A DNA stretch of 64,000 nucleotides from Herbidospora solisilvae (GCF_009901565.1 NZ_WXEW01000001.1:1054001-1118000); one strand, 5' to 3'; positions 26,400 to 36,074 are shown, counted from the stretch's first letter. The notes: a model not told the origin generated them from the sequence alone. Program-made: numbers and translations.

Positions 26400-29300
26400 C
26401 AGAAACCGACTACGCATCGGCGGTGGCGCTGATCGGCATGTCCGGTCGTTTTCCCGGCGCCGACAGCGTCGCCGACCTGTGGCGAAACGTACTGTCCGGG
26501 ATCAAGGGCCTGCGCGAGATCACCGAGGAGGAGCTGCGGGAGACCGGCGTCGAGCCGGGGCTGATCGCCGACCCGCGCTACGTGCGGATCGGCGGCCCGC
26601 TGAACGGCCTGGAGCACTTCGACGCGGGGGTCTTCGGGATCAACCCGCGCGAGGCCGAGATGATGGACCCGCAGCACCGGCTGTTCCTGGAGACCTCGTG
26701 GGAGGCCCTGGAGAGCGCCGGCTACTGCCCCACCGACGTGCCGGGACAGGTCGCGGTGTTCGGCGGGTGCGGGTTCCCCGACTACGTGGTGAAGAACATC
26801 TTCCATCTCGCCAACGCGCCGGGCGGCGCGATGCTGATGGCGATCGGCAACGAGCGCGACTCGCTGGCGAACCTGGTGTCGTACAAGCTGGGGCTGCGCG
26901 GACCGGCGGTGTCGGTGCAGACGTTCTGCTCGACGTCGCTGGTGGCGGTGCACCTGGCGTGCCAGAGCCTGCTCACCTACGAGTGCGACATGGCGCTGGC
27001 GGGCGGCGCGTTCACGCCGCTCCCCCAGCCGGCCGGCTACCTGTACGAGCAGGGCGGCATCATGTCGCCCGACGGGAGGGTGCGCAGCTTCGACGCCGAG
27101 GCGGGCGGCACCGTGATGGGCAGCGGCGTCGGCACGGTGGCCCTCAAGCGCATGTCGGACGCGCTCGCCGACGGCGACGTGATCCACGCCGTCATCCTCG
27201 GCTCGGCCGCCAACAACGACGGCCGGATGCGGGCCGGGTACACCGCGCCGGGCGTGGACGGCCAGGCCGACGTGATCGAGACGGCGCTCGGCGTGGCCGG
27301 GGTCAAACCCGACACCATCGGCTACGTCGAGTGCCACGCCACCGGCACGATGCTGGGCGACTCGATCGAGCTGGCCGCGATGAACCGGGTGTTCACCCAG
27401 CCGCGTGAGACCCCGGCCGTGCTCGGTTCGCTGAAGCCGAGCCTGGGCCACCTCGACCGGGCCTCCGGCGTGACCGGACTGATGCGGGCCGCGCTGAGCC
27501 TCAAGCACGAGCTGCTCCAGGGTGTGCCGGACTACGCCCAGCCGAACCCGGCGCTGGCCACCGCGCAGGACAGGTTCACCGTGCTGACCGAGCACCGGCC
27601 GTGGCCGGCGGGACCGCATCCGCGCCGGGCCGGGGTCAGCTCGTTCGGCCTCGGCGGGACCAACGCCCACGTGGTGCTGGAGCAGGCCCCGCCGCGCGCG
27701 GCCCTCCCGCACCGGCCGGGCCCGCACCTGCTGACGTTCTCGGCGGCCGACGAGAACGCGCTGAACGAGCTCGGCGAGCGGCTGGCCGGTCATCTGGCCG
27801 GTGACTCCGGCGAGGACGTCGCGGACGTGGCGTTCACCCTGCAGATGTCGCGCGGCGGGTTCGCCCTGCGGCGCGCGGTCGTGGTCGCCGACCGCGACGA
27901 CGCGGTCGTGGCGCTGACCGACCCCTCCCGCTGGATCAACGCCAAGACCCAGCGCCGCAACCCGAAGGTGCGCCTGGTCACGCCGGAGGGCGTGCCGGAG
28001 GCCTGGTGGCCGGAGCTGCTCGCGGCGGTCGACGCCGTGATCGGCATCGAGGACGGCACCGACCGGCACGACGCGGTCGGCGCGCTGGCCGACGGGCTGC
28101 GGCGGCTCGGCGTGCAGGTGACGCGTGAGGACGCCGCCCAGGCGTCGGAGGAGATCGCCGTCGCCCCCGTCGACGGGACGCCCGCGGCCGAGTGGCTGCT
28201 GACCACGCTGGCCCGGTTGTGGCAGGCCGGCAGCACGATCGACTGGACCGCGCTGCACCGGGGCGCGGGCCGCAGGGTCGAACTGCCCACCTACCCGTGG
28301 CAGAAGCGCCGCTACTGGGTGAAGGCCAACCCGAACACGCAGGCCGCCCCGGTGAGCGACGACAAGACGTTCGACCGGTCGAAGTGGACGTACCTGCCGA
28401 CCTGGAGGCAGCGGCCGTTCGCGGTCGCCGACCTGGACGAGCGGCTGCGCGCGGCCGGTCCCTGGCTGGTCTTCGCCGACGACGCCCGGGGCGAGGCCCT
28501 GATCGACCGGCTGAACGCGGCGGGCGCCGAGGTCACGGCGGTACGGAGCGGCGAGAGCTTCGAGCAGCACGACTCGGGGGACTTCACCGTCCGGCTGGAC
28601 AAGCCCGACGACATGGCCGAACTGCTGTACTCGCTGCTGGTCGCGCCGCGCGCGATCGTCCACGGGTTCAGCCTGGCCGCCTCCGAGCCGGCGCCGGGGC
28701 AGGACCCGGCCGCGCACTTCGACGCCGAACAGCGCCGCGGCTTCTACTCCGTGCTGGCGCTGGCCAGGGAACTGGTCGACAACAGCGGCTCCGCGCCGCG
28801 CGCCGAACTCGCCCTGCTCACCTCGGGGGCGGCCGGTGTGCTCGGCTCGGATCTGCGGCACCCGGAGCACTCCACGATGGCGGCGCTGGCCCCCAGCCTG
28901 GCCCAGGAGAACCCCCGGATCCGGGCCCGCACGATCGACGTCGACGCCGCCGGCGACGCCGTCCAGATCCTGGCCGCGATCCTGGCCCCGCACGAGGGCC
29001 CGGTCGCGGTCCGCGCCGGCGAGACCTGGTTGCGGGCCTACGAGCAGTTCCCGATCGACGAGCTGACCGACGAGACCCGCCCGATCGGGAACGGCGAGAC
29101 CGTGCTGATCACCGGTGGCCTCGGGGACGTCGGGCTCGTGCTCGCCCGGCACCTGGCCGCCGCGTACGGCTGCAACCTGGTCCTCACCGCCCGGTCGCCG
29201 CTGCCGCCCCGCGAGGAGTGGGCGGCGTTCCTGGCCGAGACGCCCTCCGGCAGCGAGCGCACCGCCCGGCACATCCGCAACATCCTGGACCTGGAAGGCC

Positions 29301-30181
29301 GGGGCGCGACCGTGTTGTGCCTGTCCGCCGACGTGGCGGACGAGGAGCGGATGGCGGCCGTGGTCGAGGCCGCGGTCGAGCGGTTCGGCGGGATCGACGT
29401 GGTGGTGCACGGCGCGGGCGTGCAGGACGGGGCCTACTTCAACTTCGCCCACCTGATGGACCGCGCCCAGTGCGACGCCCACCTGTCCGCCAAGGTCAAG
29501 GGCTTCCACGTGCTGGAGAAGGTGCTCGACGGGCACGCCGCCGACCGGCGGATCACGCTCTCGTCCATCGCGGCGGTGCTGGGCGGCATGACGCTCGCGC
29601 CGTACGCGGCGGCCAACGCGGCGCTGGACGCCTACGTCCGGCAGTCGCGGGTGGCGGGCGGACCCCGCTGGGTGACCGTCGACTGGGACACCTGGAGCAT
29701 CGACGCCGGCCGGCTGGAAGGCCACAGCGAGGCCGTCGTCGGCTTCGCGATGGCCCCGGCGGAAGGCGTCGACGTCTTCGAGAGGGCCCTGTCGGCCACC
29801 GACCGGGCCGGCCATCTGGTCATCTCGACCGGTCCGCTGGAAGGCCGGCTGGCGATGTGGGTCACCAGCGACATCCACAGCGCCGACGACACCCCGGACG
29901 ACCAGGAACGCCACCCGAGGCCGGATCTCAACAACCCCTACGTGGAGCCGGCCGAGGGCACCGAGGCGGCGCTGGCCGACATCTGGTCTCGGGTGCTGGG
30001 CATCGAGCCGATCGGCGCCACCGACAACTTCTTCGAGCTGGGCGGCCACTCGCTCCTCGCGATCGAGCTGACCACCAGGATCCGCAAGTCGCTGAACGCG
30101 TCGGTCCCGGTGACGGGGCTGCTGGAGTGCCCCACGGTGCGCCAGCTGGCCGAGCTGCTCGACGAACGGGAGACCGGATGA
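26396..30181 (+). CDS. type I polyketide synthase PksB: KS-(AT deleted)-KR-ACP
   Basis: This 1261-residue module lacks its acyltransferase. The KS (about 10-425) keeps Cys178 in QTFCSTSL, the histidine in ECHATGT and the one in SLGHLD. The KR has GGLGDVG at about 907 and Tyr1070 in PYAAAN, and the ACP carries Ser1219 in LGGHSL. Between the KS end ([10 protein letters not shown]) and the post-AT motif [12 protein letters not shown] there are only about 195 residues, against about 458 in PksA. No GxSxG or HAFH occurs. The module must be charged in trans, plausibly with the ACP-linked extender made by the cassette at 32.7-36.1 kb. It overlaps PksA upstream and the acyl-CoA dehydrogenase downstream, both as ATGA. 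Confidence 0.92.
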   Translation: MTETDYASAVALIGMSGRFPGADSVADLWRNVLSGIKGLREITEEELRETGVEPGLIADPRYVRIGGPLNGLEHFDAGVFGINPREAEMMDPQHRLFLETSWEALESAGYCPTDVPGQVAVFGGCGFPDYVVKNIFHLANAPGGAMLMAIGNERDSLANLVSYKLGLRGPAVSVQTFCSTSLVAVHLACQSLLTYECDMALAGGAFTPLPQPAGYLYEQGGIMSPDGRVRSFDAEAGGTVMGSGVGTVALKRMSDALADGDVIHAVILGSAANNDGRMRAGYTAPGVDGQADVIETALGVAGVKPDTIGYVECHATGTMLGDSIELAAMNRVFTQPRETPAVLGSLKPSLGHLDRASGVTGLMRAALSLKHELLQGVPDYAQPNPALATAQDRFTVLTEHRPWPAGPHPRRAGVSSFGLGGTNAHVVLEQAPPRAALPHRPGPHLLTFSAADENALNELGERLAGHLAGDSGEDVADVAFTLQMSRGGFALRRAVVVADRDDAVVALTDPSRWINAKTQRRNPKVRLVTPEGVPEAWWPELLAAVDAVIGIEDGTDRHDAVGALADGLRRLGVQVTREDAAQASEEIAVAPVDGTPAAEWLLTTLARLWQAGSTIDWTALHRGAGRRVELPTYPWQKRRYWVKANPNTQAAPVSDDKTFDRSKWTYLPTWRQRPFAVADLDERLRAAGPWLVFADDARGEALIDRLNAAGAEVTAVRSGESFEQHDSGDFTVRLDKPDDMAELLYSLLVAPRAIVHGFSLAASEPAPGQDPAAHFDAEQRRGFYSVLALARELVDNSGSAPRAELALLTSGAAGVLGSDLRHPEHSTMAALAPSLAQENPRIRARTIDVDAAGDAVQILAAILAPHEGPVAVRAGETWLRAYEQFPIDELTDETRPIGNGETVLITGGLGDVGLVLARHLAAAYGCNLVLTARSPLPPREEWAAFLAETPSGSERTARHIRNILDLEGRGATVLCLSADVADEERMAAVVEAAVERFGGIDVVVHGAGVQDGAYFNFAHLMDRAQCDAHLSAKVKGFHVLEKVLDGHAADRRITLSSIAAVLGGMTLAPYAAANAALDAYVRQSRVAGGPRWVTVDWDTWSIDAGRLEGHSEAVVGFAMAPAEGVDVFERALSATDRAGHLVISTGPLEGRLAMWVTSDIHSADDTPDDQERHPRPDLNNPYVEPAEGTEAALADIWSRVLGIEPIGATDNFFELGGHSLLAIELTTRIRKSLNASVPVTGLLECPTVRQLAELLDERETG
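27683..28275 (+). other. acyltransferase deletion scar in pksB
   Basis: This segment holds the KS-AT linker ([20 protein letters not shown]), a degenerate stretch resembling the first strand of an AT ([17 protein letters not shown]), and then the conserved post-AT tail ([17 protein letters not shown]). Roughly 260 residues, including the nucleophile elbow and specificity loop, are gone. The reading frame stays intact, so it looks like an established architecture, not a pseudogene. Confidence 0.8.
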
Positions 30182-31338
30182 GGCAGCCGGAGCACGTGCG
30201 GGCGGTCCAGGCGTTCGCGCGCAGGGAGCTCATCGGCAAGGACGCCTACCTCGACTCGCTGGCCGAGGCGCCGCTCCCGCTGTACGAGCGGTTCGCGGAC
30301 ACCGGCCTGGCGAACTGGTGGGTGCCGAAGGAGCACGGCGGCCCCGGCCTCAGCCTGGAGGACGGCGTGCGGATCGTCGCCGAACTCGCCTACGCCGACG
30401 CCGGCGCCGCGTTCACCCTGTTCATCCCGGTCCTGACGACCAGCATGGTGTCCTGGTACGGCTCCCCCGAACTACGCGACCACTATCTGGGCAAGCTGGT
30501 GGCCGGAAACGGGTTCTGCGCGACGCTCGGCAGCGAACACGCGGCGGGCAGCGAACTGGCCAGGATCACCACGACGGCCCGCCGCGACGGGGACGACGTC
30601 GTGCTGAACGGCGAGAAGGCGTTCTCCACGAACGCCGACTTCGCCGACTTCCTGGTGGTGGTCGCCCGCGCCGAACACGACCCGGCGGGTTACCTGGCGG
30701 TGCTGGTGCCGCGGGACACACCGGGCGTCCGGATCGACAAACGCTGGGACGTGCTGGGGCTGCGCTCCTCGGCGACCTACCAGGTGACGCTGACCGACTG
30801 CCGGGTGCCGGCCGCCAACGTGCTGCGCGGCAACGGGCTGCGGCTGCTGGAGGTGGGGCTGAACGCCAGCCGCATCCTGATCGCCACGACGGCGCTCGGC
30901 GTCGCCCGCCGGATCCGCGACGTGTGCCTGGAGTACGGCAGGTCCAAGCAGGTCAAGGGCGCCATCCTGGCGAACAACGCGGTGTTCGCCGCCAAGCTGG
31001 GCCAGTTCGAGATGCAGATCGACGTGATGGCCAACCAGTGCCTGGCGGCGGCCCGCCGGTACGACGAGATCGCGGCCCGGCCGGACGCGGCCGCGGAGTT
31101 CCTCCGGGTGGGCACGCTGAAGGCAGCGCTGACCACGAAGATGTTCTGCGGCCAGACCGGCTGGCAGATCGCCTCGGCCGCCTCCGAGATGTTCGGCGGC
31201 GTCGGCTACACCCACGACGCGGTGATCGGCAAGCTGCTGCGGGACGTGCGGTACGTGTCGATCGTGGAGGGCGGTGACGACGTGCTGCGGGACCTGGTGT
31301 TCAACCGGTACGTGGTGCCGGTGTCCCAGCGGTCGTGA
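30178..31338 (+). CDS. acyl-CoA dehydrogenase-family flavoprotein coupled to pksB
   Basis: This 386-residue acyl-CoA dehydrogenase has the all-alpha/beta/all-alpha layout. The FAD-binding segment reads [11 protein letters not shown] where classical members have a TEP..GSD motif. The C-terminal region [18 protein letters not shown], then VEGGDDV, keeps a glutamate at the catalytic-base position. It starts in ATGA with the pksB stop, so it is made with that module. It is distinct from the FkbI-like dehydrogenase at 33805, being much diverged in the FAD motif. It may desaturate or oxidise a carrier-bound intermediate, or supply an unusual unit. The last 38 bases overlap the convergent PPTase gene. 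Confidence 0.88.
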   Translation: MRQPEHVRAVQAFARRELIGKDAYLDSLAEAPLPLYERFADTGLANWWVPKEHGGPGLSLEDGVRIVAELAYADAGAAFTLFIPVLTTSMVSWYGSPELRDHYLGKLVAGNGFCATLGSEHAAGSELARITTTARRDGDDVVLNGEKAFSTNADFADFLVVVARAEHDPAGYLAVLVPRDTPGVRIDKRWDVLGLRSSATYQVTLTDCRVPAANVLRGNGLRLLEVGLNASRILIATTALGVARRIRDVCLEYGRSKQVKGAILANNAVFAAKLGQFEMQIDVMANQCLAAARRYDEIAARPDAAAEFLRVGTLKAALTTKMFCGQTGWQIASAASEMFGGVGYTHDAVIGKLLRDVRYVSIVEGGDDVLRDLVFNRYVVPVSQRS

Positions 31339-31969
31339 CAGCGGTCGTGACAGCGGTCGTGACAGTGGTCGTCACCACGGCGCCCGCGTAGCCGGGCGCC
31401 ACGTCCAGCCAGCGAAGGGAACGCGACGAACCCACCGTCGCGTTCCCTTCGTGCGTCACCAGCGCGTCCCGCAGACCGGCCAGGCCGGCCCCGGTCGCCT
31501 TGATGTAGGCCTCCTTGGCGCACCAGAGCCGGAAGTACTCCTCCCGGGGGGAGGCGGCCCGGGTCAGGTGGTCGACCTCGGCGGGCCGGTACAGATGCCG
31601 GGCCATGGCCAGATGGTCGAGGTCGTCGCGGACGCGCTCGACGTCGACGCCGACCCGCAGGCCCGGCGGGGCCACCCCGATCAGCGCCCACTCCTCGGAG
31701 TGCGACAGGTTGAAGTCGATCGGGCGGCCGGCCAGGTACGGCCTGCCGTTGTCCTCCGCGCCGAAGACGAGCTCGGCCGGCGGCAGGCCGGTGAGCCCGC
31801 CGAGGAGGGCCCGCAGGGCGGCGTGCGCGACCGTGAAGCGGCGGCGCTCGACCGGGGTCGCCAGCGCCGCCGCGCGGGCCCGCTCGTCCCCGGAAAGCAG
31901 CGGGGCCCACCTCGCGCCATCCGGCTGATCGAGGTGGACCCGCCACACGAAGGTGTCCGTCACATCCAT
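31301..31969 (-). CDS. 4'-phosphopantetheinyl transferase, Sfp type
   Basis: This 222-residue enzyme would transfer phosphopantetheine from CoA to the serines of the cluster's ACPs. The magnesium/CoA motif VGVDVERV and the downstream [14 protein letters not shown] correspond to the (V/I)G(V/I)D and (W)xxKExxxK signatures; LSHSEEWAL precedes them. The core ends around residue 198. The last 25 residues are a low-complexity Thr/Val/Ala run ([16 protein letters not shown]) encoded by a 12-bp tandem repeat that crosses the stop of the convergent dehydrogenase gene. Its start overlaps the thioesterase end by 10 bases. It is the last gene of the minus-strand PKS operon. Confidence 0.93.
   Translation of the reverse strand: MDVTDTFVWRVHLDQPDGARWAPLLSGDERARAAALATPVERRRFTVAHAALRALLGGLTGLPPAELVFGAEDNGRPYLAGRPIDFNLSHSEEWALIGVAPPGLRVGVDVERVRDDLDHLAMARHLYRPAEVDHLTRAASPREEYFRLWCAKEAYIKATGAGLAGLRDALVTHEGNATVGSSRSLRWLDVAPGYAGAVVTTTVTTAVTTAVTTAGTPAPRTG
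31327..31374. repeat. four 12-bp tandem repeats across convergent gene ends
   Basis: Units of CAGCGGTCGTGA lie at 31327-31338, 31339-31350 and 31351-31362, and a two-mismatch copy at 31363-31374. The first unit contains the TGA stop of the plus-strand dehydrogenase. The whole array is coding for the PPTase C-terminus on the minus strand (Val-Thr-Thr-Ala-type repeats). Confidence 0.9.
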
Positions 31970-32736
31970 TTGAGCAGGGCTTTGGAGATGATCTTGTGGG
32001 TCAGCGCGGCCTGCTCGAACACCGCGAAGTGGCCGCCGACGAACGGCTGGAGCTCGTACTCCCTGGTGGTCTGCTCACCCCACGGCGTCACGGTCTCGGC
32101 CTTGATCCGCGAGTCGTCGGTGCTGGGCATGGCCGTGATGGGGATGTCCAGCGGCTTCTCGTCGCGGTACTCGTAGGTCTCCTTGATCGTGAAGTCGGCG
32201 ACCACGGCCGGGAGGATCATGTCCAGCACGCCGGGATCGGTCAGCAGCCACTCCGGCGTGCCGCCCAGCTCGCGGAGCATCGAGACGACCTCCGGCCGGG
32301 ACATCTGCCCGACCGGCTTGCCGTCCTCGTAGGCGAGTTGCGGGGCGACGGAACCGGAGACGAACAGGTGCACCGGCGGCGGGCCGCCGCGGCGGCGGAT
32401 CTCGCGGGCCAGCTCGAACGCGACGAGCGCGCCGAGGCTGTGGCCGTACAGGGCGTACCTGCGGTCGATCGAGCCGAGCGAGACGTCCGCCTGGATGATC
32501 TCGGCGAGGTCGGCCACCAGCGGGCCCATCCGGTCGTAGGCGGGCTCCCTGAGCCTGCTGTCCCGGCCCGGGAGCTGGATGGGCTGCACGGCCACCCCCG
32601 GCAGGACGCGCTGCCAGCTCCGGAAGGTGGAGGCGGCGCCGCCGGCGTGCGGCAGGCAGTACAGCGCGAGCGCGCCGGGGCCGGCGCCGGTCTGGCCCGC
32701 GAACGGCATCCACCGGCCGGCGTCGTCAAAGCTCAT
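31960..32736 (-). CDS. type II thioesterase (PKS editing)
   Basis: This 258-residue alpha/beta hydrolase is of the RifR/TEII type. It has LYCLPHAGGAAS near residues 25-36 (oxyanion region), the nucleophile in GHSLGA (about 99-104), Asp in STDDSR and the histidine in FVGGHFAVF. It hydrolyses wrong or stalled acyl groups from ACP arms of modular synthases. It overlaps the FkbH-like gene by 11 bases and the PPTase gene by 10, so all three are co-translated. It is a discrete protein, not a chain-terminating domain, so it does not explain release of the final product. Confidence 0.92.
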   Translation of the reverse strand: MSFDDAGRWMPFAGQTGAGPGALALYCLPHAGGAASTFRSWQRVLPGVAVQPIQLPGRDSRLREPAYDRMGPLVADLAEIIQADVSLGSIDRRYALYGHSLGALVAFELAREIRRRGGPPPVHLFVSGSVAPQLAYEDGKPVGQMSRPEVVSMLRELGGTPEWLLTDPGVLDMILPAVVADFTIKETYEYRDEKPLDIPITAMPSTDDSRIKAETVTPWGEQTTREYELQPFVGGHFAVFEQAALTHKIISKALLKWM

Positions 32737-33805
32737 CGATGATCTCCAGCTGGACGTAGGACGGGGGCGGCTGGACGGTGCTCAGGTCGGCCTCCAGCAC
32801 CACGTGGACGCCGTCCCGGCTGACCTCGCGGAACCCGGCGAAGGCGTAGGTGATCTGCATCATCCGGTTCCGGCCGGTCTCCACGAAGTCGGCGCGCACG
32901 CTCACCCCGGCCGCCTGGGCCAGCCGCATGATGTGGTTGAGCAGCACCATGCCGACGCCGCGGGACATCACCCGGCAGGACATCAGCATCATGTTGAGCC
33001 GCCACTCGGTCTCGCCCTTCTCCACCAGGGCCAGGCCGATCTTGCCGTAGCTGCCGAACCGGTCGGTCAGGGAGGCGACCAGCAGCAGGTGGTCGGGGGA
33101 CTCGCGCAGCTCGTCCAGTTCCTCGTAGGAGTAGGTGCGGCCGGTCGAGTTGAGCTGGTTGGTGCGGACCGTCAGCTCCTCGGCCCGCTGGAGGTCGTCC
33201 CGTACGGCCGGGGCGATGGTGAACCGCATCTCCAGCCCGGCCAGGAACTCCTCGTTGGTGCCGACGAAACCGGACTCCAGATCGTCGCGCGCGGCCTGCG
33301 CCTGGTACATGGGGCGGCGCTGGGCGGACTCGTCGGTGACGAACCGGGGGATGAACTCCGGCCGGGCCAGCGCCTCCTCCAGGTCCACGATGTCGACCAG
33401 GGTGACGGCGGGCAGGCCGTGCCCGACCTCGCCGCGTTCGAACTCCTGGTCGTCGACGAAGGCGAACGCGTCCAGCCCGAGGTTGAGCGCCTTCGCGATG
33501 CGCGCGATGGACTCGGATTTGGCGTTCCAGTTGATCTGCGGGTGCAGGAACATCTCGTCGAGGCCGAACTCGCGCAGCTTCTCCAGCGCGGCGTCGGCGT
33601 CGTTCTTGCTGGCGATCGAGTGCAGCACGCCCATCTGGTCGAGCCGGTGGATGTGCGCCACCACCGCGGGCCGCAGGGTGACCTCGCCGTCCTCCAGCAG
33701 CACGCCGTCCCAGAGCGTGTTGTCCAGGTCCCAGACCACGCACTTGATCCGTCCCTGGACCGGCTTCTCCGGGACGACAAAGGGCGTTTCGTCGACCACG
33801 GTCAT
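32726..33805 (-). CDS. FkbH-like HAD-family protein, glyceryl-ACP formation
   Basis: This 359-residue protein has a HAD-like domain with VVWDLDNTLWDG (about residues 24-35; DxD nucleophile motif), FVDDQEFE, and a C-terminal GNAT-like half. FkbH proteins dephosphorylate 1,3-bisphosphoglycerate and load the glyceryl group on a discrete ACP. That is the first step to hydroxymalonyl- or methoxymalonyl-ACP and to glycerol-derived tetronates. The start ATG shares one base with the stop of the acyl-CoA dehydrogenase (TGATG). The adjacent ACP and two dehydrogenases point to a malonyl-type extender, not a tetronate. Confidence 0.92.
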   Translation of the reverse strand: MTVVDETPFVVPEKPVQGRIKCVVWDLDNTLWDGVLLEDGEVTLRPAVVAHIHRLDQMGVLHSIASKNDADAALEKLREFGLDEMFLHPQINWNAKSESIARIAKALNLGLDAFAFVDDQEFERGEVGHGLPAVTLVDIVDLEEALARPEFIPRFVTDESAQRRPMYQAQAARDDLESGFVGTNEEFLAGLEMRFTIAPAVRDDLQRAEELTVRTNQLNSTGRTYSYEELDELRESPDHLLLVASLTDRFGSYGKIGLALVEKGETEWRLNMMLMSCRVMSRGVGMVLLNHIMRLAQAAGVSVRADFVETGRNRMMQITYAFAGFREVSRDGVHVVLEADLSTVQPPPSYVQLEIIDEL

Positions 33806-34953
33806 CAGATGATCTCCCGTTCTGCCTGGCTGGCGATGGTGATGCGCTGGATCTCGTTGCTGCCCTCGATGATCTCCATGACCTTGGCGTCCCGGTACAG
33901 CCGCGCCACCGGGTAGTCGTGGCCGCAGCCGTTCGCGCCGTGGATCTGGACCGCCTCGGACGCGTGCCGCGCGGCGGCGGTGGAGGCGAAGTACTTCGCC
34001 ACCCAGGTCGCCATGATCGTGGACGCCTCGCCGGCGTCCTTGAGCCGGCCGGCCTCCGCGACGAGCAGGCGGGCCGCCCGCGCGTCGGTGACCATGTCGG
34101 AGAGTTTCGCCTGGATCAGCGGCAGGTCCTTGAGGAGCGACCCGCCGACGGTGCGGCGGGAGGCGTACGCGGCGCAGGCCTCCAGCGCGGCCTGGACGAT
34201 GCCGACCGAGCCGGTCGCCACGCTGTAGCGGCCGAGGTCCAGGGTGCCGGTCAGCACCATGCCGGCGGTGAAGCCGCTCGGGCCGAGCAGCGCGTCCGGG
34301 CCGAGCGCGACGTCGCGGAAGGAGATCTCCGCGATCATCGACGCCCGGGTGCCGAGCATGTCCTCGATCGGCGTCACCTCGACGCCGGGGCTGTCCCTGG
34401 GGACCAGGAACGCCCCGATGCTGGTGGCCGTGCGGGCGAAGACCAGGAACAGGTCGGCCCGCTGGCCGTTGGTGATCCACTTCTTGACGCCGTTGAGCAC
34501 CCAGCCGCCGTTCTTCTCCACGACGTTGCTGGCGATCCCGGAGGCGTCGCTGCCGGCGCCGGGCTCGGACAGGCAGAACGCGGCGAGCACGTCTCCCCGG
34601 CCGAGCGCCGGCACCCACTGCTCGCGCTGGGCCGGGCTGCCCCACCGCTGCACCGCCCACGACACCATCGTGTGCACGGTGAGCAGGCTGCGCACCGAGG
34701 AGCAGCCCCGGCCCACCTCCTCGTGGACCTCGCCGAGGGTGACCAGGTCCATCCCCCCGCCGCCGGTGTCGCGGGGCAGGAAGGGCGCCCAGAGCCCGGC
34801 GGCGGTCATCCGCTCCAGCAGCTCCTCGGGGACCCGGCCCCGCCGGTCGTACGCGTCGGCGTACGGGACGATGTGGGTGTCGACGAACGCGCGGGCGGAC
34901 TTCCTGTCGGTGACCCGAAGGACGTCCGGCGCGGTCTCAGCCAGGGTCGTCAT
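33805..34953 (-). CDS. acyl-CoA dehydrogenase, FkbI-like (glyceryl-ACP pathway)
   Basis: This 382-residue flavoprotein carries the classical motifs: CLSEPGAGSD for FAD binding, WITNGQRADLF, and the C-terminal EIIEGSNEIQR with the catalytic-base glutamate. In the FkbG-K type pathways the FkbI homologue oxidises the carrier-bound hydroxy-aldehyde or acid intermediate on the way to hydroxymalonyl-ACP, with the hydroxyacyl dehydrogenase acting before it. It lies one base after the ACP gene's stop and overlaps the FkbH-like gene by one base. The tight cassette strongly supports this role over fatty-acid oxidation. Confidence 0.92.
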   Translation of the reverse strand: MTTLAETAPDVLRVTDRKSARAFVDTHIVPYADAYDRRGRVPEELLERMTAAGLWAPFLPRDTGGGGMDLVTLGEVHEEVGRGCSSVRSLLTVHTMVSWAVQRWGSPAQREQWVPALGRGDVLAAFCLSEPGAGSDASGIASNVVEKNGGWVLNGVKKWITNGQRADLFLVFARTATSIGAFLVPRDSPGVEVTPIEDMLGTRASMIAEISFRDVALGPDALLGPSGFTAGMVLTGTLDLGRYSVATGSVGIVQAALEACAAYASRRTVGGSLLKDLPLIQAKLSDMVTDARAARLLVAEAGRLKDAGEASTIMATWVAKYFASTAAARHASEAVQIHGANGCGHDYPVARLYRDAKVMEIIEGSNEIQRITIASQAEREII

Positions 34954-34954
34954 G

Positions 34955-35203
34955 TCAGACCCGCGCGGGGGAAAGCCGGTCCACCAGCTCCGCCATGCTG
35001 GTGGCGGACCGGAAGTTGTCGATCTTCAACTCGTCGTTGGGGATGGTGACCTCGAACGTCTTCTCGATGAACATCACCAGCTCCATGGCGAACAGCGAGT
35101 TCACGAAGCCCAGGGCGAAGATGTCCTGGGTCTCGTCGATCTCCGCCTGCGGGTAGCGGGCGCGCACGAAGTCGAGGATCTGGTCCTTGGCGTTGCCGGA
35201 CAT
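34955..35203 (-). CDS. discrete acyl carrier protein, FkbJ-like
   Basis: This 82-residue ACP has the phosphopantetheine serine in GFVNSLFAMEL (Ser at about 36) and four predicted helices. It is unlike the PKS-embedded ACPs (LGGNSL or GFDSL) and typical of the carriers that hold glyceryl-derived extender units. It would carry the glyceryl, then hydroxymalonyl (or methoxymalonyl) group while the flanking enzymes oxidise it, and then deliver it to a PKS acyltransferase or AT-less module. It sits between the two dehydrogenase genes, 22 bases after the hydroxyacyl dehydrogenase stop. Confidence 0.92.
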   Translation of the reverse strand: MSGNAKDQILDFVRARYPQAEIDETQDIFALGFVNSLFAMELVMFIEKTFEVTIPNDELKIDNFRSATSMAELVDRLSPARV

Positions 35204-35225
35204 GTCTGGCTCCTTCGGGGATCGC

Positions 35226-36074
35226 TTAGTTGGCGTCGTAGGTGTAGAAACCGCGGCCCGACTTGCGGCCGTGCAGGCCCGCGTCGGTCATCTGCTTGAG
35301 CAGCGGGCACGGCCGGTACTTGCTGTCGGCGTAGTGCTCGTAGAGCACCTCGACGCTGTAGAGGATGGTGTCGACGCCGATCAGGTCGGCCGTCTCCAGC
35401 GGGCCCATCGGGTGGCCGAAACAGCTCCGGAACACCTCGTCGACCGACTCGGCGGTGGCGACGCCCTCGTGGACGAGGAACGCCGCCTCGTTCACGGTGA
35501 GCATCAGCACCCGGTTGGAGACGAACCCGCAGGCGTCCTTGACGTCGATGGCCTTCTTGCCCATCGCCGACAGCAGGTCGCGGACCCGCTCGACGGTCTC
35601 GGCGGTGGTGTGGAAGCCGGGGATCAGCTCGCACGCCGGCTTGGCCGGGACCGGGTTCATGAAGTGCACCCCGACGACCTTGCCGGGGCGGCCGGTGACG
35701 GCGGCGACCTTGGTGATCGGGATCGCGGAGGTGTTGACGACGAAGACGGTGTCCGGCCCGCAGACCGCGTCCATCGTCTCGTAGACCGCCCGCTTGACGT
35801 CCCAGTTCTCCGTCACGTTCTCGATGACCACGTCGGCCTTGGCGACCGCCTCGGCGCCCACCGCGGTGGTGATCCGGGACAGCACGTCGTCGGGGTCCAG
35901 GGCCGGGCCGCCCATCAGGCGGCTCATCCTGGCGTTGCGCCAGATGGTGGCGCGGGCCGCGGCGAGGATCTCCTCGTCCTTGTCCACCAGGACCACGTCG
36001 TGGCCGGTCTGTGCCAGGTTCTGGGCCACGCCGACGCCCATCACGCCGGCGCCCACCACACCGATAAGTGTCAT
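35226..36074 (-). CDS. 3-hydroxyacyl-CoA dehydrogenase, FkbK-like
   Basis: This 282-residue NAD-dependent dehydrogenase has the Rossmann motif GVVGAGVMGVG near residues 5-15, the conserved NTSAIPIT, HFMNPVPAKPACELI (catalytic histidine) and FVSNRVLMLTVNEA. It belongs to the 3-hydroxybutyryl-CoA dehydrogenase family; in methoxymalonyl-ACP operons the FkbK homologue oxidises glyceryl-ACP. I chose the ATG at 36074 because GGAGAGG precedes it and the motif begins there; the frame stays open upstream. It lies 41 bases downstream of pksC and opens the extender-unit cassette. Confidence 0.92.
   Translation of the reverse strand: MTLIGVVGAGVMGVGVAQNLAQTGHDVVLVDKDEEILAAARATIWRNARMSRLMGGPALDPDDVLSRITTAVGAEAVAKADVVIENVTENWDVKRAVYETMDAVCGPDTVFVVNTSAIPITKVAAVTGRPGKVVGVHFMNPVPAKPACELIPGFHTTAETVERVRDLLSAMGKKAIDVKDACGFVSNRVLMLTVNEAAFLVHEGVATAESVDEVFRSCFGHPMGPLETADLIGVDTILYSVEVLYEHYADSKYRPCPLLKQMTDAGLHGRKSGRGFYTYDAN

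Noticed and set aside
31327-31374. Short tandem repeats as a CRISPR array
   Set aside because: Units are 12 bp, directly adjacent without spacers, and coding on one strand.
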